Positions 25,262 to 35,434 of a DNA stretch of 64,000 nucleotides are shown here, in pieces. The position numbers and the translations under genes were made by a program. The notes beneath the pieces are model-generated. The model ran no database searches and was not told where the DNA came from. It saw only the letters and a list, made by a program, of their open reading frames with translations. The stretch is from Marsupella aquatica (taxonomy: Eukaryota; Marchantiophyta), in NCBI GenBank assembly GCA_973895155.1, contig OZ316893.1:27590001-27654000 (forward strand), written 5' to 3'. Position 1 is the first letter of the stretch. Every line of letters begins with the position of its first letter.

Positions 25262-25774
25262 GGTCCAATTTCCCATTCGAGTGGCATATGCAATGACCAT
25301 AAACAAAGCTCAAGGTCAGACTTTAGAACATGTAGGGTTATAGCTTTCAAAGCCTATATTTAGTCATAGACAATTGTATATAGCATTTTCAAGGGCAACA
25401 TCTCCTACAACTATCAAGGTTTTACTTTTGGATTCTGAGGAGGGTCAAGCAGAGTTGACCAAAAAAAATGTGTATGATGAGGTTTTTATTGAACGGATGA
25501 ATAAAGATTGTATCACTTTTGTATTAATATGTTTGACTTTTTGCCTGAATTACATGTTTGCAATGCACAACCATGTTTGCCTTGCCTCAAAAACTTACCC
25601 TCACCTCGACATCTTGCCCTCTCCTCGACATCTTGCCCTCACCTTGACATCTTGCCCTCGCCTCCAAATCTTACCCTCACCTCGACATCTTGCCCTCTCC
25701 TTGATATGTTGCCCTCTCCTTGACATCTTGCCCTCACTCGAAGTCTTTCGTGCAACGCACGGGCATGGGGCTAG
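25262..25774 (+). pseudogene. Helitron 3' end with PIF1-type helicase C-terminus
   Basis: After a TTACGTAG acceptor the frame reads FPIRVAYAMTINKAQGQTL, then SKPIFSHRQLYIAFSRATS. These are the C-terminal motifs of the PIF1-family helicase in plant RepHel proteins (the 'INKaQGQT' and 'LYVAlSR' blocks). An in-frame TAG lies near 25340. About 250 bases further, after a few CTCACCTCGACATCTTGCC units, the hairpin CGTGC-AAC-GCACG (25749-25761) is followed nine bases later by CTAG and then T, the standard Helitron 3' terminus at an A/T target. The Rep domain and 5' TC end are absent, so only the 3' end of a once autonomous element remains. Confidence 0.85.
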
Positions 25775-25775
25775 T

Positions 25776-28700
25776 CTTTCATAAAGATTCACAAAACAGA
25801 TTTCAAAGAAAATAACCTTTCCTACATACACAAACACATATCGGTCCTGGTTCACATAACAGTGGAGTGAGTTCAGTTAGGGCTACTGCCAAAAACATTT
25901 GTCATGTTATGATCTAGTCATCAGTTTTTCCTCAACATATTAGATTTGAAAAATAAAATAGGGTGGAAACAGCAATGTCGCTTGCCTGGTGATGGCAACC
26001 CAACCCAATAATGCATTTGACACTAATTATTTAGTGAGACTAAATAATGTACGTATGCCATAAGGAGCCCTACCAATCCGTGAGAAGGAATCTATCAATA
26101 CATATAATAAATATGTCAAACAACAAAAGGAACTATCGCAAAGCCAGAAACCCCAATAATTGGGAGAAGACCCAATCAACAACTGCCACTTCATCACATT
26201 ACATGTCATCATGTTAAGGGTGGCTTTACAAGAACTTGGGGGCATCCAATCCTTTTTTACTTTGTGAGATGCAATCCTAACCATTCATGTGTGGGAACCT
26301 GCCACTTAACATGGTTGAATTTGGGGGCACAATCAAGCAAAACTATTACCCAAACCAAATCATCAATGTGTCAGTGGGCCCCTTGTAGCCCGATTTGATG
26401 TGACGGGCAACTTGCCGAGTTGCTCGACACGTAAACTTGTCATTTTCCGGCCTAAAATGCCCTCATTTGACGCATGTTCGCCGTTATTCCCCGGCCCGGC
26501 CCAAACCTTTCCTGGCCCGGCCCGAACTCTTCCCACCCTCTTCCTGGACTCTATTGCGCTTCCTTTCCCGGCTACCGGCGCGGAGTCGCGGAACTTGACT
26601 ACCTTAACACTTAGCTCTGGTGTCGCTGACTCCGACGCCGAGCTCCCTTATGGTCATGCCCGGATAGGCCATCCGGGGAGGACTTAGCATGGGGAGACTT
26701 GTGGGTAATGAGACGTGGCACTAGCGAGCCAAAGAGCCAAGCTGGGGTCACACACTAGGGACTTGGACTAGCGGATAGCTGGTCGGGTCAAGGGGAAATG
26801 GGCCGGGCTCAAGGACGGCCGTCCGGACCTCCGGATGGACTTTGAGTTCTGAGGGCTTGAGTGTGAGCTCCTCTTGGGCCCAAGGCCAATGAAGTTGATG
26901 CCATGGGCAACGAACGCTTGGGGCGCAAGTTGTGGCCCGATCCGGGTTGGGCCAGTCGGGGGCCCCGAGCAGCGATCAGACCTGAGGGCCTAGGCATGGG
27001 CACTGGGTTGGCCCAATCACAACGGGCAAAGGCACTCCGCTTGCGGATGCCTATCAAGAAAGTTATGGGCATTGCCAGTTGGTGGCGCACCCATTATGCG
27101 CGATGGGACCCGGGTTGGGAGCCAAATGTTTAGGGACCAAAGCTGGTCCGAGGGTGGCAGGTCCCCATAAGCATATATGAGGGGAGTGGTGTCTCCCTGG
27201 GGGCTAAGAGCGAGCCGAAGTCGTGAGCCGCGGCGGTTGCGACACTAAGGGAAACCGTCAAACAGAAATGGCGATATCTTCCCATCGGGAAGTCCGTTGG
27301 AGGACTTATTGGGTGCGTTGGAAAGCTCTTGAGGAGGGCTACGCCACCTTGAGCTCAGCTGGGTCTGGGGGTACCTGGGTTCTCATGGTTTGCGGGTGTT
27401 AGCTCGCCCGCTTGCCAAATCCTGCCGAACAGCAGCCAAGCCGCGTTCAGTCTCCCAAGGGAGCTTGCGTTGGGGAGGGAAGGCCAAGTAGGTTTGGAGG
27501 CTGAGTTCCAAGGGTGCTCGGCCCTAGACCATCAGTGGAGCAAACAGGGAGTGGTTGCTAGAGTCGGGGCCGTTCTGGTCCCGGCGTGTTGGGACAAGCT
27601 TGGGACAAGCTTTAGGACAAGCTACACTAATTGGGCCATGAGCATGTCCTGGGGTCAGGGCCGTCAGTTGGTGATGGATAGGTACAAGGGGGAACCCGGG
27701 CCGCGCCCAAGGAAGGAGCTATCCTGGACGGACAATGGGCGTGGGTTCTGGTTCCGGCTTATGGCATCGGGAGGACCCATCGCTGACCTATTTACCAATG
27801 TCTGTTGAGCTTGAGTTAGGATGCTAGACTTGGCAAGTCCTAGATCCTGAGGGGTTACTCACCGAGGTGTTTGGTTTCTTGTGCAGATAGTGAGGATCGT
27901 TGAGTAGCGGTCGTGTAGGTGAGCAAGTGCGGCTTCGTATGAGAGGGGCCACTGGTGGTGCAAGGGGCACTTGGGTACTTGCTCGAGGTATTTTGTGGAG
28001 GCATTCGGGCACCAAGGGCACTTCGGCGCGAGTGCTGGGATTGGTGAGGGCGCTGGGTGGCAAGGTCCACCACTCGTGGCCCCTCCCCTCCCTCTCGTCA
28101 CCCGAACCCGGACCCGGCCTGCCTGCTGCCATCCCGGCCCCGGCCCCGGATTTTAGCCCCGGCCCCGGCTTTACATCCCGGCCCGGCTCGGGTGAGGAGG
28201 AAATAAGTCCGGGAGGAGGGAGGAGGGAGGCCCGGCCCGGGGGAAGGGAGGCCCGGGTGGAGGGAGGCCCGGGTGGAGGGAGGAGGGAGGCCCGACCCAG
28301 GGGAATGGAGGTCCGGGAGGAGGGAGGCTCGGCCCGGATGAAGGGAGGTCCGGATGGAGGGAGGAGGGAGGCCCGGGTTTTAAAGTTCTGGATAAACCCG
28401 AGCAATATCTACTTATTTGGGGTGGTCTGGATTTCTCGCTTATCTAGTATGTCGGCCCCGCTAAATATAGAACGTGTCTTCCTTCTAAAATGTATAAAAC
28501 CTTGAGTTTTCTTCATTAGACACACTTCACCAAAAGTAGGGCACTCTATGTAAGGAGGGATAGAGAAGACTTTTGTGTGCGCGTGCTTGGAGGTTTTACT
28601 CGGCATGTGGTAATCCGCATAATAATTTTCTTGTTATCCCTTAATAATTTAGTGGTACTTGTGGGTATTGTGAAGCAAATTCCTACAATGTTGATATTCA

Positions 28701-28860
28701 TGTACGCATGTTTGAAGCTAAGGCTTGACGTGTGATATTTTGCATGATTGTCACAAATTGTCCGATATGTTTTCACTATATCGGCAAATGCTCATTAAAT
28801 TATAGATATCACATAATTACGTCGGATAGGAATAACCCCAATTTAAGGAAAACCGAACTT
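25776..28860. other. GC-rich block, no gene recognised
   Basis: 25776-26360 is ordinary AT-rich DNA. From about 26370 to 28380 the composition shifts to GC-rich with GGCCCGGCCC motifs. 28200-28380 is a tandem GGAGGGAGGCCCGG-type minisatellite that creates long Gly/Arg or Pro-rich frames which I reject as genes. 28470-28520 has TATAAAACCTTGAG followed by leader-like sequence, so the block may be a long LTR or promoter region of a Gypsy-type element. I could not find matching LTRs or a secure target duplication. Confidence 0.4.
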
Positions 28861-28915
28861 TGGAAATTCCAAAAATCACTAAATATTATTATTTTAATAA
28901 AAAGGGGGCGACATG

Positions 28916-29006
28916 ACGCGTGGCTGCGCGTGAAACCCTGAAAATGACTGCAACGTCACATTTTAACCAATCCAACTTGACGGGACCAAGAGACATGCTC
29001 ACGCGA
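28916..29006. repeat. ACGCG-type half-sites downstream of the FCP1 tract
   Basis: ACGCGTGGCTGCGCGT at 28916-28931 and TCACGCGA at 28999-29006 resemble the ACGCGA-N4-TCGCGT palindromes in the introns of the neighbouring FCP1 tract. They lie in its 3' flank, just as unit-1 half-sites lie 3' of the unit-1 gene. Confidence 0.45.
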
Positions 29007-29100
29007 ATAATAATAATAGAGAAATAAATCTTTGAGATCCTTTATATATGATAACCAGTATATAAAGAGTTTACAAATAGTTTCTAGAACGACATACAAA

Positions 29101-29832
29101 TTAATCTGATCTCATGCCGACTATTATTTTGGAAGCGTCCAAAATTGGGCGTCTGTTAAATTGCTCTACTAGATATCTATCTCCATGCCTCTGAATCACA
29201 GGGTCTTCCCATAGAGTATGATTATAATCATAATCTCTAAAAATAGATTTAACTGACCAATCTAGATAATCTCTTCCATTGGCAATGACAAGCGACTCAC
29301 AAGAGTTTGCTAGCTTGCTAAGATACGGAATCAGCAAGTTAATCAGGAAACTGTCGTCGACCGACCCAAAATATTTGGGCGGAAATAATGATCCAACAAC
29401 AGGATCTAAACAAGCATGAAATGCATCGGATTTGATAAGCATTATATTTTGCTGCAGCTACGCCTTCGTATAAATTCCAACCTTCTCAAAACACTTCAAA
29501 AATATCCGCTTATTTGATGTCACCCCATCGCATAAGTAACAATGAGACTGATCCCAAATATACTTAAATGAGGCTATTTCCATCGCAGTAAAAATAGATG
29601 CTAAAATCTGATCTAAAAGGTTCTTCCCAAGAGAGGACCAGATCCCTACATCGAAATTCTCAAAACAGAATCTCAAGAATTCGTGAAGATGAGGCCTTGG
29701 AAAAACGTATATATTCCCAATCCGAATTCCAGTTGAGACCGCCATCAGTCGGGAATGTGGTGCAGTGTAACAGAGTAGATGCTCCACGTCTAAAACTATG
29801 AGCCCATTTTCTCTGCTGCAATGCATCTCCTG
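29101..29832 (-). pseudogene. FCP1-like phosphatase domain, third of a tandem
   Basis: An exon opens at about 29832 after the acceptor TTCTTGTGTTTCTCTACAG. It encodes ENGLIVLDVEHLLC (the place of the FCP1 DxDxT loop, with only the first Asp kept), VFPRPHLHEFLRFCFENFD, VGIWSSL, and after an in-frame TAG at 29458-29460 (CAG by one C-to-T change) LLIPYLSKLANS and an end at 29101. The same frame resumes directly after the TAG, so this is one domain with a nonsense change. FCP1/NLI-interacting phosphatases dephosphorylate the RNA polymerase II C-terminal domain, but here the second catalytic Asp is missing and activity is doubtful. It belongs to the same transcription unit as the two preceding domains. 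Confidence 0.7.
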
Positions 29833-29875
29833 TAGAGAAACACAAGAAGATGCATGAGCCCGTATGGATGTAGTC

Positions 29876-29891
29876 ACGCGAATGATCGCGT
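29876..29891. repeat. FCP1-tract palindrome in the last intron
   Basis: ACGCGA-ATGA-TCGCGT: perfect 6-base arms and a 4-base centre, inside the intron (minus strand, about 29914 down to 29833, GTAATATG...CTACAG) between the second and third FCP1 domains. Confidence 0.7.
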
Positions 29892-29914
29892 CACATATTA
29901 CAGAGAAAACATCC

Positions 29915-30623
29915 TCTACACTCTGGCCATTGATAAGTGACGTCTGTTGAAGTGCTTGATAAGAACTTGATCCGCATGTCTCTGCACATACAGATGCTCC
30001 CATATATCCTCGTTCAGATCCCAATCTCGATGTAGATTTCTAATCGACCAGATGGGATAATCAAACTTGTTAGCGAACGCAAGACAAAGCCCTGAATTTG
30101 ATAGCTTTCGTAAATATGGAATGAGGTCATCCCTCAAAAAGACATCATCCAACGATCCTTGAAACGACTTAGCGAACAATAATCCGCATACAGCTGTCTG
30201 GCATGTATGGGAAGGACAGGCATCAATCTGGATTATATTCTCTGGTCGATAATCTTGAAACATATCACGTAGTCTCTCGATAGATTTGAAGACAACAGTC
30301 TTATAATTTTTCTTCACATAACCAAGATTCCAGCAATGATCCCGCATGAACACATATATCAGCTGCGACAGGTCGGTGCTCGACAACACTTCTAAAAGTA
30401 TCTGATAAACCAGTTTATCGTCGAGAATAGACCAGACCATCACATCAAAATGATCATAACAGAATTTTATAAGATCATGAAGATGCGGCCTCGGAACGAC
30501 ACATAGAGATCCGATACAAATTCCGGGTGTCGATTTGAGCTGAGGAGTATATTTTGAAACAGAGCACAGGAAGTTTTCCAGTCCTAAAACTAGAAGTTGA
30601 CGCAACCTGCTCCACTTAGACAC
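29915..30623 (-). CDS. FCP1-like phosphatase domain, second of a tandem, catalytic Asp lost
   Basis: The exon starts after the acceptor TTCATTTATAG at about 30624. It reads LLVLGLENFLCSV, where family members have D in place of the Gly, then VVPRPHLHDLIKFCYDHFD, VMVWSILDD, IIQIDACPSH (second motif, one acidic residue kept) and DDLIPYLRKLSNSG. With the nucleophilic Asp replaced, it should be inactive as a phosphatase and might serve as a binding module. The frame is open throughout; the donor is probably GTAATATG near 29914. It is about 235 codons, the usual size for the domain. It lies between two sister domains that it resembles in every block, so the tract arose by tandem duplication. Confidence 0.7.
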
Positions 30624-30670
30624 CTATAAATGAACAATTCGATTCTCATATTATGCAATTGCAAACAACC

Positions 30671-30686
30671 ACGCGACCGGGCACGT
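30671..30686. repeat. FCP1-tract palindrome in the middle intron (decayed)
   Basis: ACGCGA-CCGG-GCACGT: the left arm is intact and the right has two mismatches. It sits in the intron between the first and second FCP1 domains (donor GTAAACG near 30750, acceptor TTTATAG near 30624). Confidence 0.5.
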
Positions 30687-30748
30687 CACTCCCAAAAGTT
30701 CAATTTCAATCAATTTATAAATAATAATTGATAATAAACAATAAACGT

Positions 30749-31654
30749 TTACTTATTGGACTTATCCCGGGCTTCTATAGCACGGTCTTTTTTGGCAGAT
30801 AAGTGTTTCATAAATTCGTCAAACTTTTCTAAATGGTCTTTATTCCCCTGATTACGAATGATCACGTTTCTCCTCCAAAGATTCGTCTTATCAATATAAT
30901 CTTTCTCAAGATTTTCTTGAGAGAACGTTGGAATCCCATATCCACTAAGGAGCTCGCGGAATGTCAACTTGTCAATTGACATGTCGCATAGATATGGATA
31001 TAGTTTATTTCTAAAAAATAGGTCATCATCGAGCCCAGAATATGCATCGGGATACAGCGATGAATAGAAGTCATTAAGGCTCGTCTTATATGCAGCGTCA
31101 TCGATAAGAATGACATTCTCGATGTTGTAATCTTTAATATCGGCGGCAATGTCCGAGAGACATTTGACAAATAAAGGGATGTCATTATTATTCTTCCCAA
31201 TAAGTCGAGTTGATTCTTGTCCCCATATAAATTTAATACGTTTCAAAACTTCGGGTCGAAGTATCAGCCTTACACAAGATAGAATATTTCGTTTGAACAT
31301 GCATGACCAGATCGCAATGTCGTATAGATCTGCCACCTTCTCAAGAAATTCCATTAAATCAGGCCTTGGATAGATAACCTTGTGCATCTGTCTCACACCC
31401 CTTGACCGAATGGGCATCCCAGGGCTGATCTTCTTTGACCAGATAAGTACCCAATTCAGATCGAAAATTACAAGTCTCTTCTGAACCGGTGACTTCTTTG
31501 CCGATGGACTAGGCGCCATCTGTACCTGTGATTTTTGTGCCGCAGGGTTTGGAGAACGTACTAGAACGGTCTGTTTGTTTCTCGCCTCCGGACGATCACC
31601 GGACTTTCGGACTGGTGCCTTCGATACTTGATCAGGGGGTTTCGAGATAGGCTT
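30749..31654 (-). CDS. FCP1-like (HAD superfamily) phosphatase domain, first of a tandem
   Basis: The exon begins after TTTTACAG at about 31654 with a basic Lys/Pro/Ser-rich leader. The domain follows: KRLVIFDLNWVLIWS (DxDxT loop as D-L-N-W-V), YPRPDLMEFLEKV, IAIWSCM, RIKFIWGQE, then ENVILIDDAAYK (the second HAD motif with two Asp) and LYPYLCDMS. Plant FCP1-like proteins with DLN in the first motif exist, to my recollection, so this may be a normal subfamily. The frame is open to KSNK, where GTAAACG makes a good donor. An ATG at 31519 could start a separate protein, but the splice signals on both sides suggest an internal exon of one gene continuing from the Ulp1-like exon. Confidence 0.75.
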   Translation of the reverse strand, partial: KPISKPPDQVSKAPVRKSGDRPEARNKQTVLVRSPNPAAQKSQVQMAPSPSAKKSPVQKRLVIFDLNWVLIWSKKISPGMPIRSRGVRQMHKVIYPRPDLMEFLEKVADLYDIAIWSCMFKRNILSCVRLILRPEVLKRIKFIWGQESTRLIGKNNNDIPLFVKCLSDIAADIKDYNIENVILIDDAAYKTSLNDFYSSLYPDAYSGLDDDLFFRNKLYPYLCDMSIDKLTFRELLSGYGIPTFSQENLEKDYIDKTNLWRRNVIIRNQGNKDHLEKFDEFMKHLSAKKDRAIEARDKSNK

Positions 31655-31688
31655 CTGTAAAACATTAAGAAATGAAAATAAGTTTAAA

Positions 31689-31704
31689 ACGCGAACGGTC
31701 GCGT
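31689..31704. repeat. FCP1-tract palindrome in the first intron
   Basis: ACGCGA-ACGG-TCGCGT: perfect 6-base arms, 4-base centre. It lies in the short intron between the Ulp1-like exon (donor GTAATACAC near 31740) and the first FCP1 exon (acceptor TTTTACAG near 31655). Confidence 0.75.
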
Positions 31705-31740
31705 GACTACAAAGAGAGACACTGAAATGAAGTGTATTAC

Positions 31741-32223
31741 CTATACAAGACGGTCGTTCAGTGCTGGAATTCTGCTGGAAATGTCAATCATAGCAGCACG
31801 GATCCCGGTAACTAGGTTACTTGCGGACGTCGGCTTGCGGAAGTCCATGTCAAATAACGACAAGACTATCTCCCTACGGAATTTCTCAATTTGATCCGCG
31901 GCAAAATTAATTCCGTTTCCTTGACACAAGCACTTGGCGTATCTCAAGATAAACACACCACAACTGTGGCCATCACTCTGGTGAGGAATATCATTCCGAT
32001 ATATCCGTTCCCAACCTGAGAGATCCAAGTTGACACCAGTTCTCCAGCTAATTTCGTCGGCGTAGTACTTCCCAACAATATCTAGCACCCCAGGATTCTG
32101 TCGATTATGAACTAGAGAATCTAGGTACTCCAGCCGTTTCTCCTTCGGATACAAGACTACCAATGACCAATGTTCTTTCACAGCATGTTGCAGCTTGATC
32201 CTCCATCTCTTCCAGGTACTCAT
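31741..32223 (-). pseudogene. Ulp1/SENP-type (C48) cysteine protease domain, N-terminus missing
   Basis: The minus strand encodes the catalytic half of a Ulp1 protease: EHWSLVVLYPKEKRLEYLDSL (catalytic His, then the Asp) and IPHQSDGHSCGVFILRYA (oxyanion Gln and catalytic Cys). These enzymes cleave ubiquitin-like modifiers and are carried by several eukaryotic DNA transposons. The region before the His, normally 60-100 residues, is out of frame: an overlapping frame at 32105-32350 seems to hold its beginning, so a 1-2 base indel is likely near 32200. It ends with TAG directly before a GTAATAC donor; if that TAG was CAG, the exon would splice in frame to the FCP1 domains. It follows the transposase-like ORF on the same strand. 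Confidence 0.8.
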
Positions 32224-32356
32224 TCTTAAGCTCCACCATTTGTGGATTCTGTGTACTACTACTAGGCTCCCTCAATGGTTTAGAGGTTCCTGTACTATTA
32301 ACCTTGTAACCAGTTCCATGGTTGGTTTTTGGCCAGAATTCATATGTCAATGCTAA

Positions 32357-34842
32357 CTATATTTCTGCCTCCCCTTCAATTGTAAGCTCCCTAGATAATA
32401 CTTGCACCACCATCTCCCAATATTTCACCAAAGGAAACCGCTCACGATATGCTGTAGAGGTCTCATCCTTACAACTCTTCTTCAAAAACTCAATGTAACG
32501 ATTAAGGAATGGGATGATTTCTTCAACCTTGCCTCGTACATCCCCGGAGATGGGTTTTGTAGACGGTTGACTTTCTGGTAAAATGAGAGCATTGGTGTTG
32601 GAATCAATTCTCCAAAGGACCTTCCGGTTGGAGGGTACCAAGGTTGTTTCACATGTGCTTTGAATTGATATATTGGAACATTATGTCTCATAGAGAAAAG
32701 AAATGCCACTGGTTTTGAGTGACCCTCTATGTCTTTTACCTTGAAAGTTTTCAAAAACTCTTTGTAAGCTGCAACCTCTTGGATCAACCGTGGGACAGGA
32801 TGAATGCTTTCACACTCCCAAACCTCAGCCATCAACCCCAAGAGGGTAGAAACCTCCTTGTACTTCACTTGGTTGGATACTTTCAAAAACAATGCATCGA
32901 CATCCTCATGGGTGTGACCAACCATGAGAAACGACATCTGCACTATTTCAAAAACCCCTCTACTAACAAGCTCACTGCAAAATGCCATCACGTATTGGTT
33001 TTTGTTATCTTTCCCTGAATTATCCATTTGCAAGGTCAGGTGCCTTGGCAATGGTTTGAAAGAGGTAGACGTAGCCTTGGGATCCACACCAAAGTTGTCA
33101 TCCACCACATTTGATAACCCAAGATCTTGGTCATCTTCAGCTCCTTGAAATCTAGCAATTGAGACTTTTTTGGGTTCTAAGTAACCTGCGAGAAATGCTT
33201 CAAAGTCCAAAAGAGATTGAAAAATTGGCCTCGTTGCAGCCCAATATAATCCTTCAAGGAGGTCTCCAGATTTGTCCCCCTTGTAATCCTCCAGATCTCT
33301 AAGGCACTTGGCCAATGATGTCACTGTGAAGTCTGCATCTCCCGGCCAAAGCCCAATGAAACTAAAGTGAGCATACACTCCGGGATCCCTTCCATGGGTC
33401 AGCATCCTAGTGAGTGCAATGGGGAGCGATTGACCACTACCAGACAATGATTTAGGAGTGGGGACTAACCTAGGGATCCATGTCTTGGCTTGGTCCATCT
33501 TGTCATGTATAATGCAAAGATAGTTCTCAGGATCCTTCTTCGCAAGAACCCTATGAGCATAGTAAACATATCTCCTAGACATTTGCTCACGAAGATGGCG
33601 AGCTCTTCTTTCCTCAATCTCTAAACGCTCTTTCTTTCTCTTCTCCCGCATCAACTGATCTTTGAACTCAGTGCAAAGTGTACACTTTGCAAATGCACTT
33701 CCCTTGTGAAAGTCAAAATTCATGAAGGACTCACTCCAGAGTTTATACATAGTGTTTTCACTCACCTTCACGTAGCCATCTAATTCCATTTTTGAATATA
33801 CCTCCTCAAAAATCTCTTTCTTCGTGAAACAAGATGGAAGTCTGTACTCAACCGTGTCAGTACCATGAGACCCTCCATAGGGAAGATGCGGCATGGGTTC
33901 TCCGTTTTGGGTTAGAATGGACTCCAACAAAGCACGAGCATGCAAGGTGCTTCCCCGTGTCTTGTGTGAACCCTTGTTTCCGTGGAATCCAACCGTGCAA
34001 CTTGCTTCATATTGATTTTTGTAATCATAATACTTGGCAGTGCTGAATCCATGCATTTTAATAAATGCACCCTTGCAAACAAGTCTACTTCTTACAACGA
34101 AATATCCTTTTGTCTCCACTTCCTTCTCCCTACAGCCAAAAAGAGTGAGAATGTGACTGGTTTTGTTGTCGCTTGACATCCCATGGTATTCCCTCCTTAT
34201 CGCCTGTAGGTCTTCTCTCGGCATGCTGAGGCAACACTTCAACTTACAACAACCTTCTCTTTGGATGGAGTCAATTTCCTCCTCTGTGATTTTCAGTATC
34301 GCTCGAGACTCCAAGTGCTTCTTCCTTTTTTCATCTGGGTTAACCTTCGTTCTCTTGATGAAGTTATACGGGCGCTTTGAAAACTCAGTGTCACCTTTCA
34401 TATCTACCTCTAGATGATATCGACCATCAATAATTGGTTTTGGAGAAACCTCTTCAATGAGATCCAGAAGAAAAATACCCCTTGATATCAGCAGAAGTGA
34501 ATGGACGGCCCACCTAACAAGACCAGGCACTCCTGGGGAGATATTTGGGAAAAATAGAGGGTCAATCACGCGTGTGACCGCAACTCCAACGTGATCTGGC
34601 CCAAGAACATCATCATCAATTGCACCTAACTCAAAAGGAACTGTGATGATGCCAACCCCCACTTTGGTCCAATTATCCTCAGCATACAATTCCACCTCCT
34701 CGGTCATCCAATTAGAAGGCAAACTATAATCCTTGAAATTATAATTTGAAAAAACATCCCGTGTGGACAGGTCGTTTAGTATATCCTGGGAAGAACTCCT
34801 CCGAGTAACATCCTTTAAATTCCAGAATACAAAAGTGTCCAA
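32357..34842 (-). CDS. DDE/RNase H-like transposase core (DUF7869-like)
   Basis: A 786-codon open frame. The N-terminal third has a repeat of the domain seen in the upstream exon (VELYAEDNWTKVGVGIITV). A Cys cluster CTLCTEFKDQ and a charged helix follow. The core then has three acidic blocks: IIHDKMDQAKTWIP (about 33490), LTLQMDNSGKDNKNQ (about 33010) and LMVGHTHEDVDALF (about 32900). This D-D-(E/D) pattern with GHTHEDVD matches the DUF7869 family, which I take to be a transposase-like RNase H fold; the name is from memory. A 1-base frameshift near 32620 moves the true C-terminus (WRIDSNTNALILPESQ... to a stop at 32357) into another frame. Otherwise it is the best-preserved frame in the window. 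Ulp1 protease follows, a common partner of such transposases. Confidence 0.7.
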
Positions 34843-35402
34843 TGCTTCCTGAACGGTATCGGCTCCATTGTGAGGAAAGGGTAACCTCTCCCTTGAAAAA
34901 CTTCACATATTTTCACACTAATCCTAGAAGTGCCAAGTCTTTCATTGTGACAGGTCTCATCAGGATTCGTCTTGAACACAAATCCACGAGCCACAATCTG
35001 ATTGCCGATCCAGAGCTCGACTTCGTCGCCAGATATAATCGAGTCTCCAAAACTTCCCACCGCAAATTTGTCTGGTACAAAACCGGGAACCATATCCTTT
35101 GTAGAACAAGAGGCATCCATTTGTGTTGTCGCTGGAGTTGACTTTGACTTCAAATATGCAAAAGAGGCATCCCAAATAATGCAGGAGTTGACAGCATCAA
35201 ACAGAGTCCTGATCGGCGGCGAAGGGTAAGGAATTTCCCATGATCCCTCATAGCACTTCTTGATGAGAACTCCAATACGATTACTTCTCAAATCAACATT
35301 ACGCACTAAGTCACTCGGGTAAACCTTGAGGACGGTCCCGCAAGCAACTTCCACTCCGTCGATTACGAGACAAACCTTGTCCCCTTGAAAGAAAATCCCC
35401 AT
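34815..35402 (-). CDS. Tandem small domains (DUF8039-like) at the N-terminus of the transposase gene
   Basis: I choose the ATG at 35402 (MGIFFQGDKVCLVIDG), because the frame upstream translates palindromic leader DNA (LPRDDLEV). Two repeats are visible: GDKVCLVIDGVEVACGTVLKVYP...RIGVLIKKC, and SGDEVELWIGNQIVARGFVFKTNP...RISVKICEV. A third lies at the start of the next ORF. The pattern 'G-D-x-V-x-L...vA.G.v...P...v.V' fits DUF8039, a domain that I recall as transposon-associated in plants. Between repeats is FDAVNSCIIWDASF, also family-like. A single-base frameshift near 34838 separates this exon from the transposase ORF; restoring it would give one protein of about 1000 residues. Confidence 0.6.
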   Translation of the reverse strand: MGIFFQGDKVCLVIDGVEVACGTVLKVYPSDLVRNVDLRSNRIGVLIKKCYEGSWEIPYPSPPIRTLFDAVNSCIIWDASFAYLKSKSTPATTQMDASCSTKDMVPGFVPDKFAVGSFGDSIISGDEVELWIGNQIVARGFVFKTNPDETCHNERLGTSRISVKICEVFQGRGYPFLTMEPIPFRKHWTLLYSGI

Positions 35403-35434
35403 TTGGAAAATGTGGTCCAAACCGTTGGATGTAG

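Noticed and set aside
27824-28505. Long Gly/Arg- and Pro-rich open frames on both strands
   Set aside because: Produced by the GGAGGGAGGCCCGG minisatellite; GC-rich repeats lack stops by composition.
26366-28690. One long solo LTR spanning the GC-rich block
   Set aside because: TG and CA ends could not be matched with a target duplication that held up; boundaries would be invented.
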